Source: Candidatus Binatia bacterium (GTDB lineage Bacteria; Desulfobacterota; Binatia; UBA1149; CAITLU01). From it: DNA of 64,000 bases. The stretch spans positions 1 through 64,000 of the forward strand of contig DASXOZ010000028.1 of the NCBI GenBank assembly GCA_036493895.1, written 5' to 3'. Of the stretch, positions 18,689-27,348 are shown piece after piece; the first letter of the stretch is position 1; each line of letters begins with the position of its first letter. The notes below the pieces were generated by a model, which saw nothing but the letters and a program-made list of their open reading frames with translations, was not told where the DNA came from and made no database searches. The position numbers were made by a program, and so were the translations under genes.

Positions 18689-19426
18689 TCAGAGAGTCCG
18701 CACCGCCCGCACGCGGAAGCTGGCGTCCATCGAATGGTGCGTCGTCGTTCCGAACGCAGTCACCGTCCACGCCTCGACGGCGCCGAAGAAAGGAGACGAG
18801 GACCAGTAATCGTCAAAGGCCGTGCAGCTGCACTCGGTCACCGTGCAGCCCGCTGGACACGCGGTGCGAAATCCCGGCGCGACGGCCGGGCTGGCCACGT
18901 CGAGGTCCGACAGCGCCTCGAGCTCCTTGATGTTGGGAAGGCGCCAGTCCTTGTGGCCGGCGAATCCGTCGGTGGTATCGCTGTTGAGCCCACCGATCTT
19001 CAGGTACGCGTTCGACCACGTGTACACGTTGTCCATGTCGTGGGTCGAACTGTCGTTGGCGAGCTTCTCCCACATCAGGCCGGTCGCGGGATCGCTGATC
19101 GTGCCGTCGCCGTTGTCGATGTAGTTGTGCCGGACACCGTTTTGCAGATCCCCGTCCTGGCCCGAGGTTCCGCTGCAGGCAATCTCGCCGGCGTCGGGAT
19201 CCACGCAATCCGTGATCCCGGTGACCAGGGGACCGCCCGGAGGCGGACAGTCGAGCTTGACCGGTTGCCCGACCGAGGCCCGGAGCACCGCGAGCGCATC
19301 AGTCGCCGTCAGGTTTCCGCTGTGGTTCACGTCTCCACAGACCGGTCCGATATTGCCCGACCACGCGGCCGGTGCGTCAAAGGCCACGGCCAGAGCAAAC
19401 ACGAGAATTGCGGCAATCTTTCGCAT
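18689..19426 (-). CDS. Secreted DUF1566 (Lcl-like) protein with dockerin-like motif
   Basis: The 245-residue protein has a signal peptide (residues 1-23). A dockerin-like segment follows, CGDVNHSGNLTATDALAVLR, ending in two prolines after a Cys. The C-terminal part matches the DUF1566/Lcl C-terminal fold: it contains NGDGTISDPATGLMWEK, WRLPNIKELEAL and DDYWSSSPF, and ends in FRVRAVR. Such domains occur in bacterial surface adhesins and carbohydrate-interacting proteins, but the binding partner here is unknown. The dockerin-like element is shared with the RCC1-like protein at 14693-16720. Confidence 0.8.
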   Translation of the reverse strand: MRKIAAILVFALAVAFDAPAAWSGNIGPVCGDVNHSGNLTATDALAVLRASVGQPVKLDCPPPGGPLVTGITDCVDPDAGEIACSGTSGQDGDLQNGVRHNYIDNGDGTISDPATGLMWEKLANDSSTHDMDNVYTWSNAYLKIGGLNSDTTDGFAGHKDWRLPNIKELEALSDLDVASPAVAPGFRTACPAGCTVTECSCTAFDDYWSSSPFFGAVEAWTVTAFGTTTHHSMDASFRVRAVRTL

Positions 19427-19579
19427 CGAAGGGTACTCCTTGGAACCGCCGCGCGGGAAAATCCGCGCCGGGTGTCCCTTCCTGACAGTCTTCAGACGCT
19501 GTGGTCAAGCGGTCGTGGTGGCGACGTCGTAAGCAATCCACTACTCGCGAGATCACGCGACGTCACGCACCGCGTGCGA

Positions 19580-20068
19580 TCAGTCCCGCGAGCCTGGTGC
19601 CATCGAGGACAAGACGACCACCGGCGGCGGATCGAGCGACTCGGAATTGGTGTCGGACGCGTCGAGGACTTCGATCCGGAACGACTCGGGCGCGAGGTCG
19701 TCGGCGGTGCGGAAGCCGCACCGTATGATCGGGCTCGGGGCGTGGAAACCCTGCAGGCTGATCATTCCGATCCTGGCGACATCCTGCCGGGGATCGTTAC
19801 CGGCAACGATCGCGTCGACCAGGACCACGCAGTCGATCTGGTCGCCGCTTCCGATGAAGCCGCCGTTGTTTCCGAGATACGTGACCTCGAACTGCAGGGC
19901 TCCGATCGTAACCGGCACGGCATCCCCGGGTTCGACTGAAAACGTAAGTGAGTAGTCGGTGGCGTTCCCGGTAGCGTTCCCGTTGCCGCACCCGTAGCCG
20001 GATGCCGTGATCGCGAGGGCCACGACCGCGCGTGGTGCGACGGCGCGGACGCATCGACAAAGGTTCAT
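19580..20068 (-). CDS. Putative lipoprotein of unknown function
   Basis: The 162-residue product begins with a hydrophobic leader ending TASGYGC, where C27 is a plausible lipidation site. The lipobox is imperfect because Gly sits at -3 and Tyr at -2. After that comes a short Asn/Gly/Thr linker and a single compact domain with two Cys. I recognise no family. It is downstream of a decayed gene fragment and of the disulfide-rich protein at 20342-21652 on the same strand, and the set may be remnants of a secreted-protein cluster. Confidence 0.55.
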   Translation of the reverse strand: MNLCRCVRAVAPRAVVALAITASGYGCGNGNATGNATDYSLTFSVEPGDAVPVTIGALQFEVTYLGNNGGFIGSGDQIDCVVLVDAIVAGNDPRQDVARIGMISLQGFHAPSPIIRCGFRTADDLAPESFRIEVLDASDTNSESLDPPPVVVLSSMAPGSRD

Positions 20069-20080
20069 TGCGAAGCTCCT

Positions 20081-20281
20081 CTATCGCGTTCGCGAGACTG
20101 GCGGAAGTCGAGTGATGGAGCCCACACCACGCCGCAGCGGACGGCAGTTGCGGGCCACCGCAAACCACGCGCGCCCATCGCCCGGCTTGAGGAGAGCTTC
20201 GGTGATTCCGTCGGGGAAGCTGTTCGCGTTGGCGTACTTGGCGCCTTTGGAAAGCGACGGATTGCCCGATGCCTTCCAGCA
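20081..20281 (-). pseudogene. Decayed fragment of a secreted-protein C-terminal domain
   Basis: Reading the minus strand from 20281 gives CWKASGNPSL, then SFPDGITEALLKPGDG, and a stop at 20081, with another stop four codons before the Cys. The order CW, then DGI, then a Gly-rich turn parallels the C-terminal region of the adjacent protein (CWTLTGN, later SADGIGLVKATLGGG). No start codon or signal peptide is attached. I infer a degraded paralogous copy; a short chance frame cannot be excluded. Confidence 0.4.
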
Positions 20282-20341
20282 CTTCCGTCATCGCAGTCTT
20301 GCACGCCAACGTGGACGGCACGCACGTCGAGCGTGCAATCG

Positions 20342-21652
20342 TCAGCCGCCGGTCGAGCTGCCCTTATAGCTCGTCAAAGACTGCCTCTCGCGCGCCGCCG
20401 CGCGGTACCAGCAGCCGGTAGTGGTCGCACCATCGCGCGCGACGATCTTGGCGGACAGAGTAATGTTGTCCGGGAACAGGTCGGGCAGCGCGAGGTTCTC
20501 TCCCTTGCCACGGAAACGGAAGCCCCCGCCGAGCGTTGCCTTGACGAGACCGATTCCGTCCGCGCTGCCCGCGCGGTCCTTGTAAACAAACCCGTTGTTG
20601 CCAGTCAGCGTCCAGCACGGCTTGGTGCCGCACATCCCATCCGCAGGCACGGTCCCGCGGAAGATCACGTTGCCACCGTCGCCGCTGTCGGACTGGTACA
20701 GACACAGCGTATAGTCGGTCGAGGTAGTCGGATCGCCGAGGCTCGACTGCGGTACCGCGAAGTCTTCGAGCAGCGCGGAGACCTGCTGCCTCGTCCCCTT
20801 CGAGTCGAGCCGCACCGAGATCGACGCCTCCTTGTCTGCACGGTCACATGGGTCGCTTCCGGGGCCGACGCAGCCGGAGAGCGGGCTGCAATATCCGCAC
20901 GGCGAACAGTCGATCGGATCACCGGCTACGCAGACGCCGCTGCCGTCGCAGGTGTCGGGAGTGCAGACGCTGGCATCCTTGTCGCACGAGGTCCCCACCG
21001 GCTCGGGCGCCGAGATCACGCAGGATCCCGCGTTGCAGTTGCCGCTTCCGCAGCCCGCAGGATCGGAGCACGCGGCAGTGTTGTCGATGTGCTCGCAGAC
21101 GCCGGCGCCGTCGCACTTGTCGTCGGTGCAGACGTCGAGATCGTCAGTGCAGGCTGTGGCCGGTGGGTCGTAGGTGCAGGACGACGAGCAGCAGTCGCCG
21201 TCGAGCTGGTTGCCGTCGTCGCAGTCCTCGCCGTCATCGAGCTGCTGGTTACCGCAGCGCGATCCGGACACATCGGTAATATGGGTGAGGCATTCGAAAG
21301 CCGGTCCGGGGAGCAGCTGTGCGATATGCAGCTCCTGCGTGCCGGTGAACGTCAGACCGTCCGCGGCAACGCTGCCTTGGACCGAATTGGTGCCGCACAA
21401 CGGGTAGGGTTGTCCCGGATCGATCGAAAACGCACCAGTCCCTTCGTCGATGTTCCCCGCATATGGCCCGTAGTAGTCCGTGCTCACCCGGAGGGTCCCG
21501 GCGGACTCGGTGACGTCCCAGTGCTCGCTCAACGCGCCGGTTACGTGCCACTTGCCGGACATGTCGTAGGCCGCATGCGCGTCGAGGCGCGATACGATCG
21601 TGGCCCAGATCACGGTGACGGCGGCAAGAAATCCGGCGTGTCTCCCGAGCAT
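20342..21652 (-). CDS. Secreted disulfide-rich protein with CDDGN and TDD/CDG modules
   Basis: The 436-residue protein has a hydrophobic signal sequence (about residues 5-27). It then has a beta-rich N-terminal domain, a CDDGNQLDGD module of DUF4215 type, and a run of Cys-rich repeats of the form ACTDDxDVCTDDKCDGxGVC. The C-terminal domain contains CWTLTGN and GKGENLALPDLFPDNIT. The many paired Cys point to an extracellular or outer-membrane location. I know of no assigned function. The fragment next door at 20081-20281 looks like a damaged copy of its last domain. Confidence 0.7.
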   Translation of the reverse strand: MLGRHAGFLAAVTVIWATIVSRLDAHAAYDMSGKWHVTGALSEHWDVTESAGTLRVSTDYYGPYAGNIDEGTGAFSIDPGQPYPLCGTNSVQGSVAADGLTFTGTQELHIAQLLPGPAFECLTHITDVSGSRCGNQQLDDGEDCDDGNQLDGDCCSSSCTYDPPATACTDDLDVCTDDKCDGAGVCEHIDNTAACSDPAGCGSGNCNAGSCVISAPEPVGTSCDKDASVCTPDTCDGSGVCVAGDPIDCSPCGYCSPLSGCVGPGSDPCDRADKEASISVRLDSKGTRQQVSALLEDFAVPQSSLGDPTTSTDYTLCLYQSDSGDGGNVIFRGTVPADGMCGTKPCWTLTGNNGFVYKDRAGSADGIGLVKATLGGGFRFRGKGENLALPDLFPDNITLSAKIVARDGATTTGCWYRAAARERQSLTSYKGSSTGG

Positions 21653-21939
21653 GGGAAGCGTTTACCACGAAAGCGCAACGGCAAGCGAAGACTTTCGCAA
21701 TCTCGCCTGCGAGTGCCGACTCGGTAACAGTTCATACCGAAGTCACGGATTCATTGAGGAATTTTCCACGTTTTTCCCCAGTCCCTCCGTTCGCGTTTTT
21801 CGGAAACCCGAAAGACGTTCCGACAGCGCCGATCGAACCTCGCAAACGTTGCACTAGCCGGGGACAAACGGTTCGATAGCTGCCGTTCGGTTCGCGACGG
21901 AACCAGTCCACTACTTAGATCAACAGGGGAATACTCACC

Positions 21940-22998
21940 ATGAAATGCAAGATCGGCGTTGCCGTCACGGCCAGCGCGATGCTGGCGTGTGTCACTTTTG
22001 CCGGCTCGGTATCTGCGGCCAGCACGCCCGCGGAGAAATGCGCATCATCCAAGATGAAGGCGTCCGGCAAAGCCTGGGCAGCGAAGGCGAAGTGCTATGC
22101 CACCGCACTGGCCTCCAGTAGCGACGTCGACCAGGGTTGCCTGGACACGGCGCAGGCCAAGTACGACGACGCATTCACCAAGATCGAGCAGGCCGGAGGC
22201 TGCTCCATCACCTCGAACGCCGCGTCTATCCGCACGAAGCTCGACAACGGCGTGGAAGACGTGGCCGGTGACCTCGGTTGCGGAAACGGCCATCTCGACG
22301 GTGACGAAGCCTGCGATGACGGCAACCTGGTGGCCAACGACGGTTGCAGCCCGACCTGCACCAATGAGTGCGGGGACGGTCAAGTGACGGGCTCGGAGCA
22401 GTGCGACGACGGCAATCTCGTCAACGGCGACGGCTGCGACAACAACTGTACGACCACCGCCTGCGGCAACGGCATCGTCACCGCGGGAGAGGTCTGCGAC
22501 GACGGCAACGCCGTTAATGGCGACGGATGCGACAACAACTGCACCGTATCGGCGTGCGGAAACGGCGCGCTTGCCCCGTCGGAAGCTTGTGACGACGGCA
22601 ACATTGCGGACGGCGACGGTTGCAGCTCGACGTGCACGCTGGAGACGACGTGCCCCTGCTGGACGACGGCCAGTCTCGACGGGCTGTACCCGATCGGCTA
22701 CTTCGACCAGGCCGGTCGTGGCGGCGTGTTTTGCTATAACGGCGGCATCTACAATCTCCAGATGGTGTCAAACGATAGCTGCAACACCGGGCCGCCCGCG
22801 AACGACGACCTGGCTCGCGCTGGATTCGGAGTGTCGAATCAGTCCTGCGTCATCCTTTCCGACCAGGATCCGTCCAACAGCGGCTTCTGTCCGGCATGGT
22901 CACAAACCGTCAACATGGGTCCCATGACCACCATCCAGAACGTTGCCTGCTACTGGACGATGAAAAAGACGGCCATCGTTCAGGCCACCTGCCCCTGA
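21940..22998 (+). CDS. Secreted protein with helical two-Cys domain and four CDDGN repeats
   Basis: The 352-residue product has a signal peptide (residues 1-26, ending SVSAA). Residues about 32-85 form a helical domain that starts CASSKMKASGKAW and ends GGC. Four DUF4215-type repeats follow, each of the form CGNG-x-E-CDDGN-x-GDGC-x-C, as in many myxobacterial and related secreted proteins. The last 130 residues form an additional Cys-containing domain I do not recognise. AGGGGAA lies ahead of the ATG. The same helical domain occurs twice in the sugar dehydrogenase at 33032-34960, so this is a reusable secreted-protein module. Confidence 0.75.
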   Translation: MKCKIGVAVTASAMLACVTFAGSVSAASTPAEKCASSKMKASGKAWAAKAKCYATALASSSDVDQGCLDTAQAKYDDAFTKIEQAGGCSITSNAASIRTKLDNGVEDVAGDLGCGNGHLDGDEACDDGNLVANDGCSPTCTNECGDGQVTGSEQCDDGNLVNGDGCDNNCTTTACGNGIVTAGEVCDDGNAVNGDGCDNNCTVSACGNGALAPSEACDDGNIADGDGCSSTCTLETTCPCWTTASLDGLYPIGYFDQAGRGGVFCYNGGIYNLQMVSNDSCNTGPPANDDLARAGFGVSNQSCVILSDQDPSNSGFCPAWSQTVNMGPMTTIQNVACYWTMKKTAIVQATCP

Positions 22999-23016
22999 CG
23001 CGTCAGCAAGGCCAAG

Positions 23017-23051
23017 GAGACCGGGCGCGACTCACCATCGCGTCCGGTCTC
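23017..23051. terminator. Bidirectional hairpin between convergent genes
   Basis: A 14-bp stem with one G-T pair (arms 23017-23030 and 23038-23051, 7-nt loop) fills the 54-base gap between the stops at 22998 and 23053. Position and strength fit a shared terminator, although T-runs are absent. Confidence 0.55.
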
Positions 23052-23052
23052 G

Positions 23053-24264
23053 TCAGCTCGTGAGCCAGCGTGAGAGATGCTCGTACACCTCGGAATGTCC
23101 GAGCAACTCGAGATGGTGCGCTCGATACACGATGAAGGACCGCGACGGAGCGATCCCGAGGTCGCGTTGCGGATCGGCATGAGTCCCGAGCGCACTCGCG
23201 ACCGGAACCAGGCCGTCGCCGACCAATCGATCGCGCGCGTCGCCGAGACTCCCGCCAGTGGTCGCGGCAGCGGCCAGGCAATCGATCCCCTTCGGCAGCG
23301 ACAGCGGAATTCTCGTGTCATGCGCTCGCGAGAAACGATCGGCGGCGTGCCAGTCCTCGTCGAGAAGATTGCCGTGTCGAAGATCGGTGATGCCGGCGCT
23401 TCGCAGTCGCGCCAGGCGCGACAGCGGCGAAGCGTAGCGAATGCTGCCGAGCACCTCGTGGAACCAGTGGCCGCCGCGCTCCAGAGGTGCGCCGTGGTGC
23501 GGCGTGCCGAGAAAGGCGATGCGGGACAGCGACGTCGTCCAGGAGTGCGATGCGAGCCCGGCGTAGTGCACGGCGCTGCGAGCGACGAGGCCGCCCATGC
23601 TGTGTCCCACCAGCATCAGCTCCAGGTTGTCGGCAGGCCACTCGCGCGCGAGCGTCTCGAGCAGGGTTGCCAGCCGGCGTCCGTTGGTCGAGATGTGAAG
23701 CCCGCTGTTGTAGCGCAGGTACAGCGCAGTAAAATCGTGGTCGCGTTCGAGGCCGACGCCGTAGTCGACCGCTCGACCCTTCCATTGAACATCCGAGCCG
23801 CACAGTCCGTGCACGAAAACGACTACGCGCGGCGACGCGCTCGGAAAAACGCGGGCGAGTGCCTTGCGGCGAAGCTCGAGAGCGCGGCCGCCGGTGCGAA
23901 GCTCCATGCCCACTGCCAGTGGGTTGCCGCTGTCGGCAAGATGATCGCCGATCACGCCGTTCAGCACCGAGAGCAGCACATCACGCTCCGGCGTCGAAGC
24001 TCTCTTTCCGAGTAGCGGCACGATCGGCGTAAGAGCCAGGTCGATCCCGCCGCCGATGCACCGTGCCACCAGGCGAACCGACGAGTAGATGAGTCCGGAG
24101 AGGCCGCCGGCGCGACCCGACAACGAAGAAGCCGGCAGAGACGGCGGCCGTGTGACCGACTCGTGCATCGCCTCGACGATGTCGGTCACTGCGCCGGTCG
24201 CATCGGTGGCCAACCGGGCGATGCCGTGAAGGTCGGCCGCGTGAAAGTGAGCGCGCTCGCGCAT
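23053..24264 (-). CDS. Alpha/beta hydrolase (triacylglycerol lipase/PGAP1-like)
   Basis: This is a serine hydrolase of the alpha/beta fold. The oxyanion strand VVVFVHGLCGSD is followed by the nucleophile elbow GHSMGG, and Asp and His candidates occur near VGDGLVPVASA and YRAHHLELLGH. The N-terminal 120 residues are helical and unusual for small lipases. The substrate is unknown; a lipid or ester is likely by family. The start at 24264 gives 403 residues, and 31 upstream codons are open but lack conservation cues. It converges on the CDDGN-repeat gene. Confidence 0.8.
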   Translation of the reverse strand: MRERAHFHAADLHGIARLATDATGAVTDIVEAMHESVTRPPSLPASSLSGRAGGLSGLIYSSVRLVARCIGGGIDLALTPIVPLLGKRASTPERDVLLSVLNGVIGDHLADSGNPLAVGMELRTGGRALELRRKALARVFPSASPRVVVFVHGLCGSDVQWKGRAVDYGVGLERDHDFTALYLRYNSGLHISTNGRRLATLLETLAREWPADNLELMLVGHSMGGLVARSAVHYAGLASHSWTTSLSRIAFLGTPHHGAPLERGGHWFHEVLGSIRYASPLSRLARLRSAGITDLRHGNLLDEDWHAADRFSRAHDTRIPLSLPKGIDCLAAAATTGGSLGDARDRLVGDGLVPVASALGTHADPQRDLGIAPSRSFIVYRAHHLELLGHSEVYEHLSRWLTS

Positions 24265-24519
24265 GATCCCCTTATCCACGCTTTCCACTGGAAGTGCGAG
24301 TGCCTGCAAACGCAGCGAGCCTGGCCGAGTGTGGAGCGGGTTCCCGTACGATTCCAACGCCGCAACTACCGCGCGTTTACCTCGATTGCCGCGGGCGCAT
24401 CCAACTTGAATAACGGGTCACCGGCCCAAGCGGTTGGTTTTGATGCCCATCGAGGAGTATTCCGCGATTCGCATCGCCAACTGGCTGTCGGGTGTTTTCG
24501 CATCCACCGGAAAATTCGC

Positions 24520-27060
24520 ATGCCGCTCACAGAACCGGGTGCCGGACTAACGGACGCAGAGGCGCGTCGGCGCCTCGCCGAGCACGGCCCGAACGAGCTC
24601 CCGCGCGCCGACAAGCACGGACTCGGCGCAGTCGTGCGCGAAGTGATCAGCGAGCCGATGTTCCTGCTGCTGATCGCGGGCGGCGCCATCTATTTCGTCC
24701 TCGGCGACATCCGTGAGGCACTGATCCTGCTCGGGTCGGTGATCGTCGTCATGACGATCACGATTTACCAGGAGCGAAAAGCCGAACGGGCGCTCGAAGC
24801 GTTGCGCGACCTTTCCAGCCCGCGCGCGTTGGTGATTCGCGACGGTCGCCAGCAGCGCATTGCCGGGCGCGACGTTGTGCCGGGCGATCTGCTCGTGCTC
24901 GGCGAAGGCGATCGTGTTCCGGCCGACGGCATCCTGCTCGACTGCAATCACGTTACCGTCGATGAATCGCTGCTGACCGGCGAGTCGCTGCCGGTTTTGA
25001 AGCGCGCGGCGGACACGGAGATTGCCGAGATGCTGGTCCCGGGCGGAGACGGATCATCGTTCGTCTACTCCGGCTCGCTGATCGTCCAGGGCCAGGGAAT
25101 CGCGCGAGTGCTCGCAACCGGCGCCGGCACGCAGATCGGCGGCATCGGAAAGGCGTTGCAGCAGCTGGATATCGAGAATACGCCGCTGCAGCGTCAGATG
25201 GCTCGCGTTGTGCGCGTGTTCGCCGCGATCGGCATCGGCCTCTGCCTGCTCGTCGTCGCCCTGTACACGCTGCTTCGCGGCGGGTGGCTCGACGGCCTCC
25301 TCGCCGGGATCACGCTCGCGATGGCGATGGTACCGGAGGAATTTCCGGTCGTCCTCACCATTTTCCTCGCGCTCGGTGCCTGGCGCATTTCGCAGCGCAA
25401 GGTGCTCACGCGCCGCATGCCGGCGATCGAAACGCTCGGATCGGCCACTGTCCTCTGCGTCGACAAGACCGGCACGCTCACCGAAAACCGCATGGCGTTG
25501 GCCGAGATCGCGACTGCCGATCGATTCGTCGAAGCTGGGTCGAGCCCTCTTCCCGTCGAGGCGCACGCAATCATCCAGACCGCAGCACTGGCGTGCGAAC
25601 GCAATCCGTCCGATCCGATGGAACGCGCCATTCTCGACTATGCGAACTCGGCGACCGATGACGCCGATCAGCGCGTCCAGTGGCGCCTGGCCAAGGAGTA
25701 CGATCTCACGCCGCAGCTGCTCGCCGTCACGCATTGCTGGGAGCGACCCGGAAACGGCGAGATCGTCGTCGCGACCAAAGGCGCGCCGGAAGCGATTGCC
25801 CGTCTCTGCCGCGCCGACGAGACGTTGCTCGAGCACATTCTGGCCAGAACGGCCGAGCTGGCCGGACGTGGCCGGCGCGTCCTTGCGGTCGCGGAAGCGC
25901 GGCATGACGGCCGCGATTTTCCCGCCGATCCCACGGTCTTTTCTTTCCGTTATCGAGGATTGATCGCTCTGGCCGATCCGGTGCGCGCGAGCGTACCGCG
26001 AGCACTGAAAGACTGTCTCGATGCCGGCGTTCGCGTCGTCATGATCACCGGGGACTACCCGGGCACTGCCGTCGCGATCGGCCGCCAGATCGGGCTCGAA
26101 TCGCCGGGCGGCGTGATCACCGGCGAGGAACTCCGCACGATGGACGAGACGCGGCTGCAAGAGCGCGTTGCAGACGTGAACATTTTCGCTCGCGTCGTTC
26201 CCGAGCAGAAACTACGGCTGGTGAACGCGCTCAAAGCCAACGGCGAAGTGGTGGCGATGACGGGCGACGGCGTCAACGACGCACCGGCGTTGAAGGCGGC
26301 CCACATCGGCATAGCCATGGGAAACCGCGGCACCGACGTCGCGCGCGAAGCGGCGTCCCTGGTGCTGCTCGACGATCAGTTCGCCTCCATCGTCGACACC
26401 ATCCGTCTCGGCCGGCGCATTTTCGACAATATCCGCCACGCGATGTCGTATCTGCTCGCCGTACACGTGCCGACCGCCGGCATGGCGGTCATTCCGCTGA
26501 TCGCCGGCTGGCCGCTGGTGTTCTTTCCCGTGCACATCGTATTTCTCGAGTTTGTGATCGATCCGGCTTGCTCGATCGCTTACGAGGCGGAGCCCGCGAA
26601 TCCCGACATCATGAATCGCCCGCCGCGCAACCCGCGCGAGCCGCTGCTCGGTGCGCAGCTGCTTGGCTTTGCGTTGTTGCAAGGCACCGCCGTGCTGCTG
26701 GCGACGGCCGTCCTGTATTGGGCGGCGCTCAAGTATCCCGTCCCGGAAGCGCGCGCCCGCGCGATGGCGTTTGCCGTGCTCGTTCTCGGCAATACCGCGT
26801 TGATCCTTTCCAACCGATCGCGCACGCGCAGCGTACTTTCCACGCTCGCGACGCCGAACCGGCCGCTCTGGGTTGTCATCGCCGGCGCACTGGTTGGATT
26901 GCTGCTCGCGCTGTACGTGCCGGCGCTGCGCGACGTGTTTCACTTTGACGCGCTCACCGCCGGCGAGCTCGCGCTTGCAGTGCTGGTCGTATTCGGGGGA
27001 TTGGCGCTGTCCGAAGCTGGCAAGTGGGCGCTGCGTACGCGGAACCAGGGGCGAACCTGA
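24520..27060 (+). CDS. Cation-transporting P-type ATPase (P2-like)
   Basis: This is a membrane pump of 846 residues driven by ATP. The phosphorylated aspartate is D315 in DKTGTLTEN, the actuator loop is LLTGESLPV, and the hinge reads TGDGVNDAPAL. The M4 ion-binding helix reads PEEFP (from P272) where SERCA-type Ca2+ pumps have PEGLP. M6 contains FLEFVIDPACS rather than NLVTDGLPA. These differences place it outside classical Ca2+, Na+/K+ and Mg2+ pumps, so the ion is uncertain. ATG at 24520 is chosen because MPLTEPGAGLTDAEA begins the typical cytoplasmic N-domain. Confidence 0.88.
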   Translation: MPLTEPGAGLTDAEARRRLAEHGPNELPRADKHGLGAVVREVISEPMFLLLIAGGAIYFVLGDIREALILLGSVIVVMTITIYQERKAERALEALRDLSSPRALVIRDGRQQRIAGRDVVPGDLLVLGEGDRVPADGILLDCNHVTVDESLLTGESLPVLKRAADTEIAEMLVPGGDGSSFVYSGSLIVQGQGIARVLATGAGTQIGGIGKALQQLDIENTPLQRQMARVVRVFAAIGIGLCLLVVALYTLLRGGWLDGLLAGITLAMAMVPEEFPVVLTIFLALGAWRISQRKVLTRRMPAIETLGSATVLCVDKTGTLTENRMALAEIATADRFVEAGSSPLPVEAHAIIQTAALACERNPSDPMERAILDYANSATDDADQRVQWRLAKEYDLTPQLLAVTHCWERPGNGEIVVATKGAPEAIARLCRADETLLEHILARTAELAGRGRRVLAVAEARHDGRDFPADPTVFSFRYRGLIALADPVRASVPRALKDCLDAGVRVVMITGDYPGTAVAIGRQIGLESPGGVITGEELRTMDETRLQERVADVNIFARVVPEQKLRLVNALKANGEVVAMTGDGVNDAPALKAAHIGIAMGNRGTDVAREAASLVLLDDQFASIVDTIRLGRRIFDNIRHAMSYLLAVHVPTAGMAVIPLIAGWPLVFFPVHIVFLEFVIDPACSIAYEAEPANPDIMNRPPRNPREPLLGAQLLGFALLQGTAVLLATAVLYWAALKYPVPEARARAMAFAVLVLGNTALILSNRSRTRSVLSTLATPNRPLWVVIAGALVGLLLALYVPALRDVFHFDALTAGELALAVLVVFGGLALSEAGKWALRTRNQGRT

Positions 27061-27348
27061 CACGTTCTGGATCGAGGTCTCGAGTCCTGGCTTCGGGGCG
27101 CGGCCTTTCCACCTCGGGCCGTAGCGCCCCGGCGTCCGTGACCGGTTCCCTCCCCGCCGCGACCGCGGCCGGACGCTCAGCTGGGGGTGGGGGCCGCGCT
27201 TCTCCCGGCACCAGTATCGCGCGGATCGCGCTGCGACGGCCGAGATCGTCGCGCACTTTCCGGCACCCTTCCATCAGGCCCGGCCAACGAGGAAGATCGC
27301 GACGATGCGTTCTGGCTGCGGCGGGACGCTCGATGGGAGGGAACGCGA

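Noticed and set aside
24443-24519. ATG at 24443 as an earlier start for the P-type ATPase
   Set aside because: It is out of frame with the pump; the ATG at 24520 is in frame and gives the expected cytoplasmic N-terminus.
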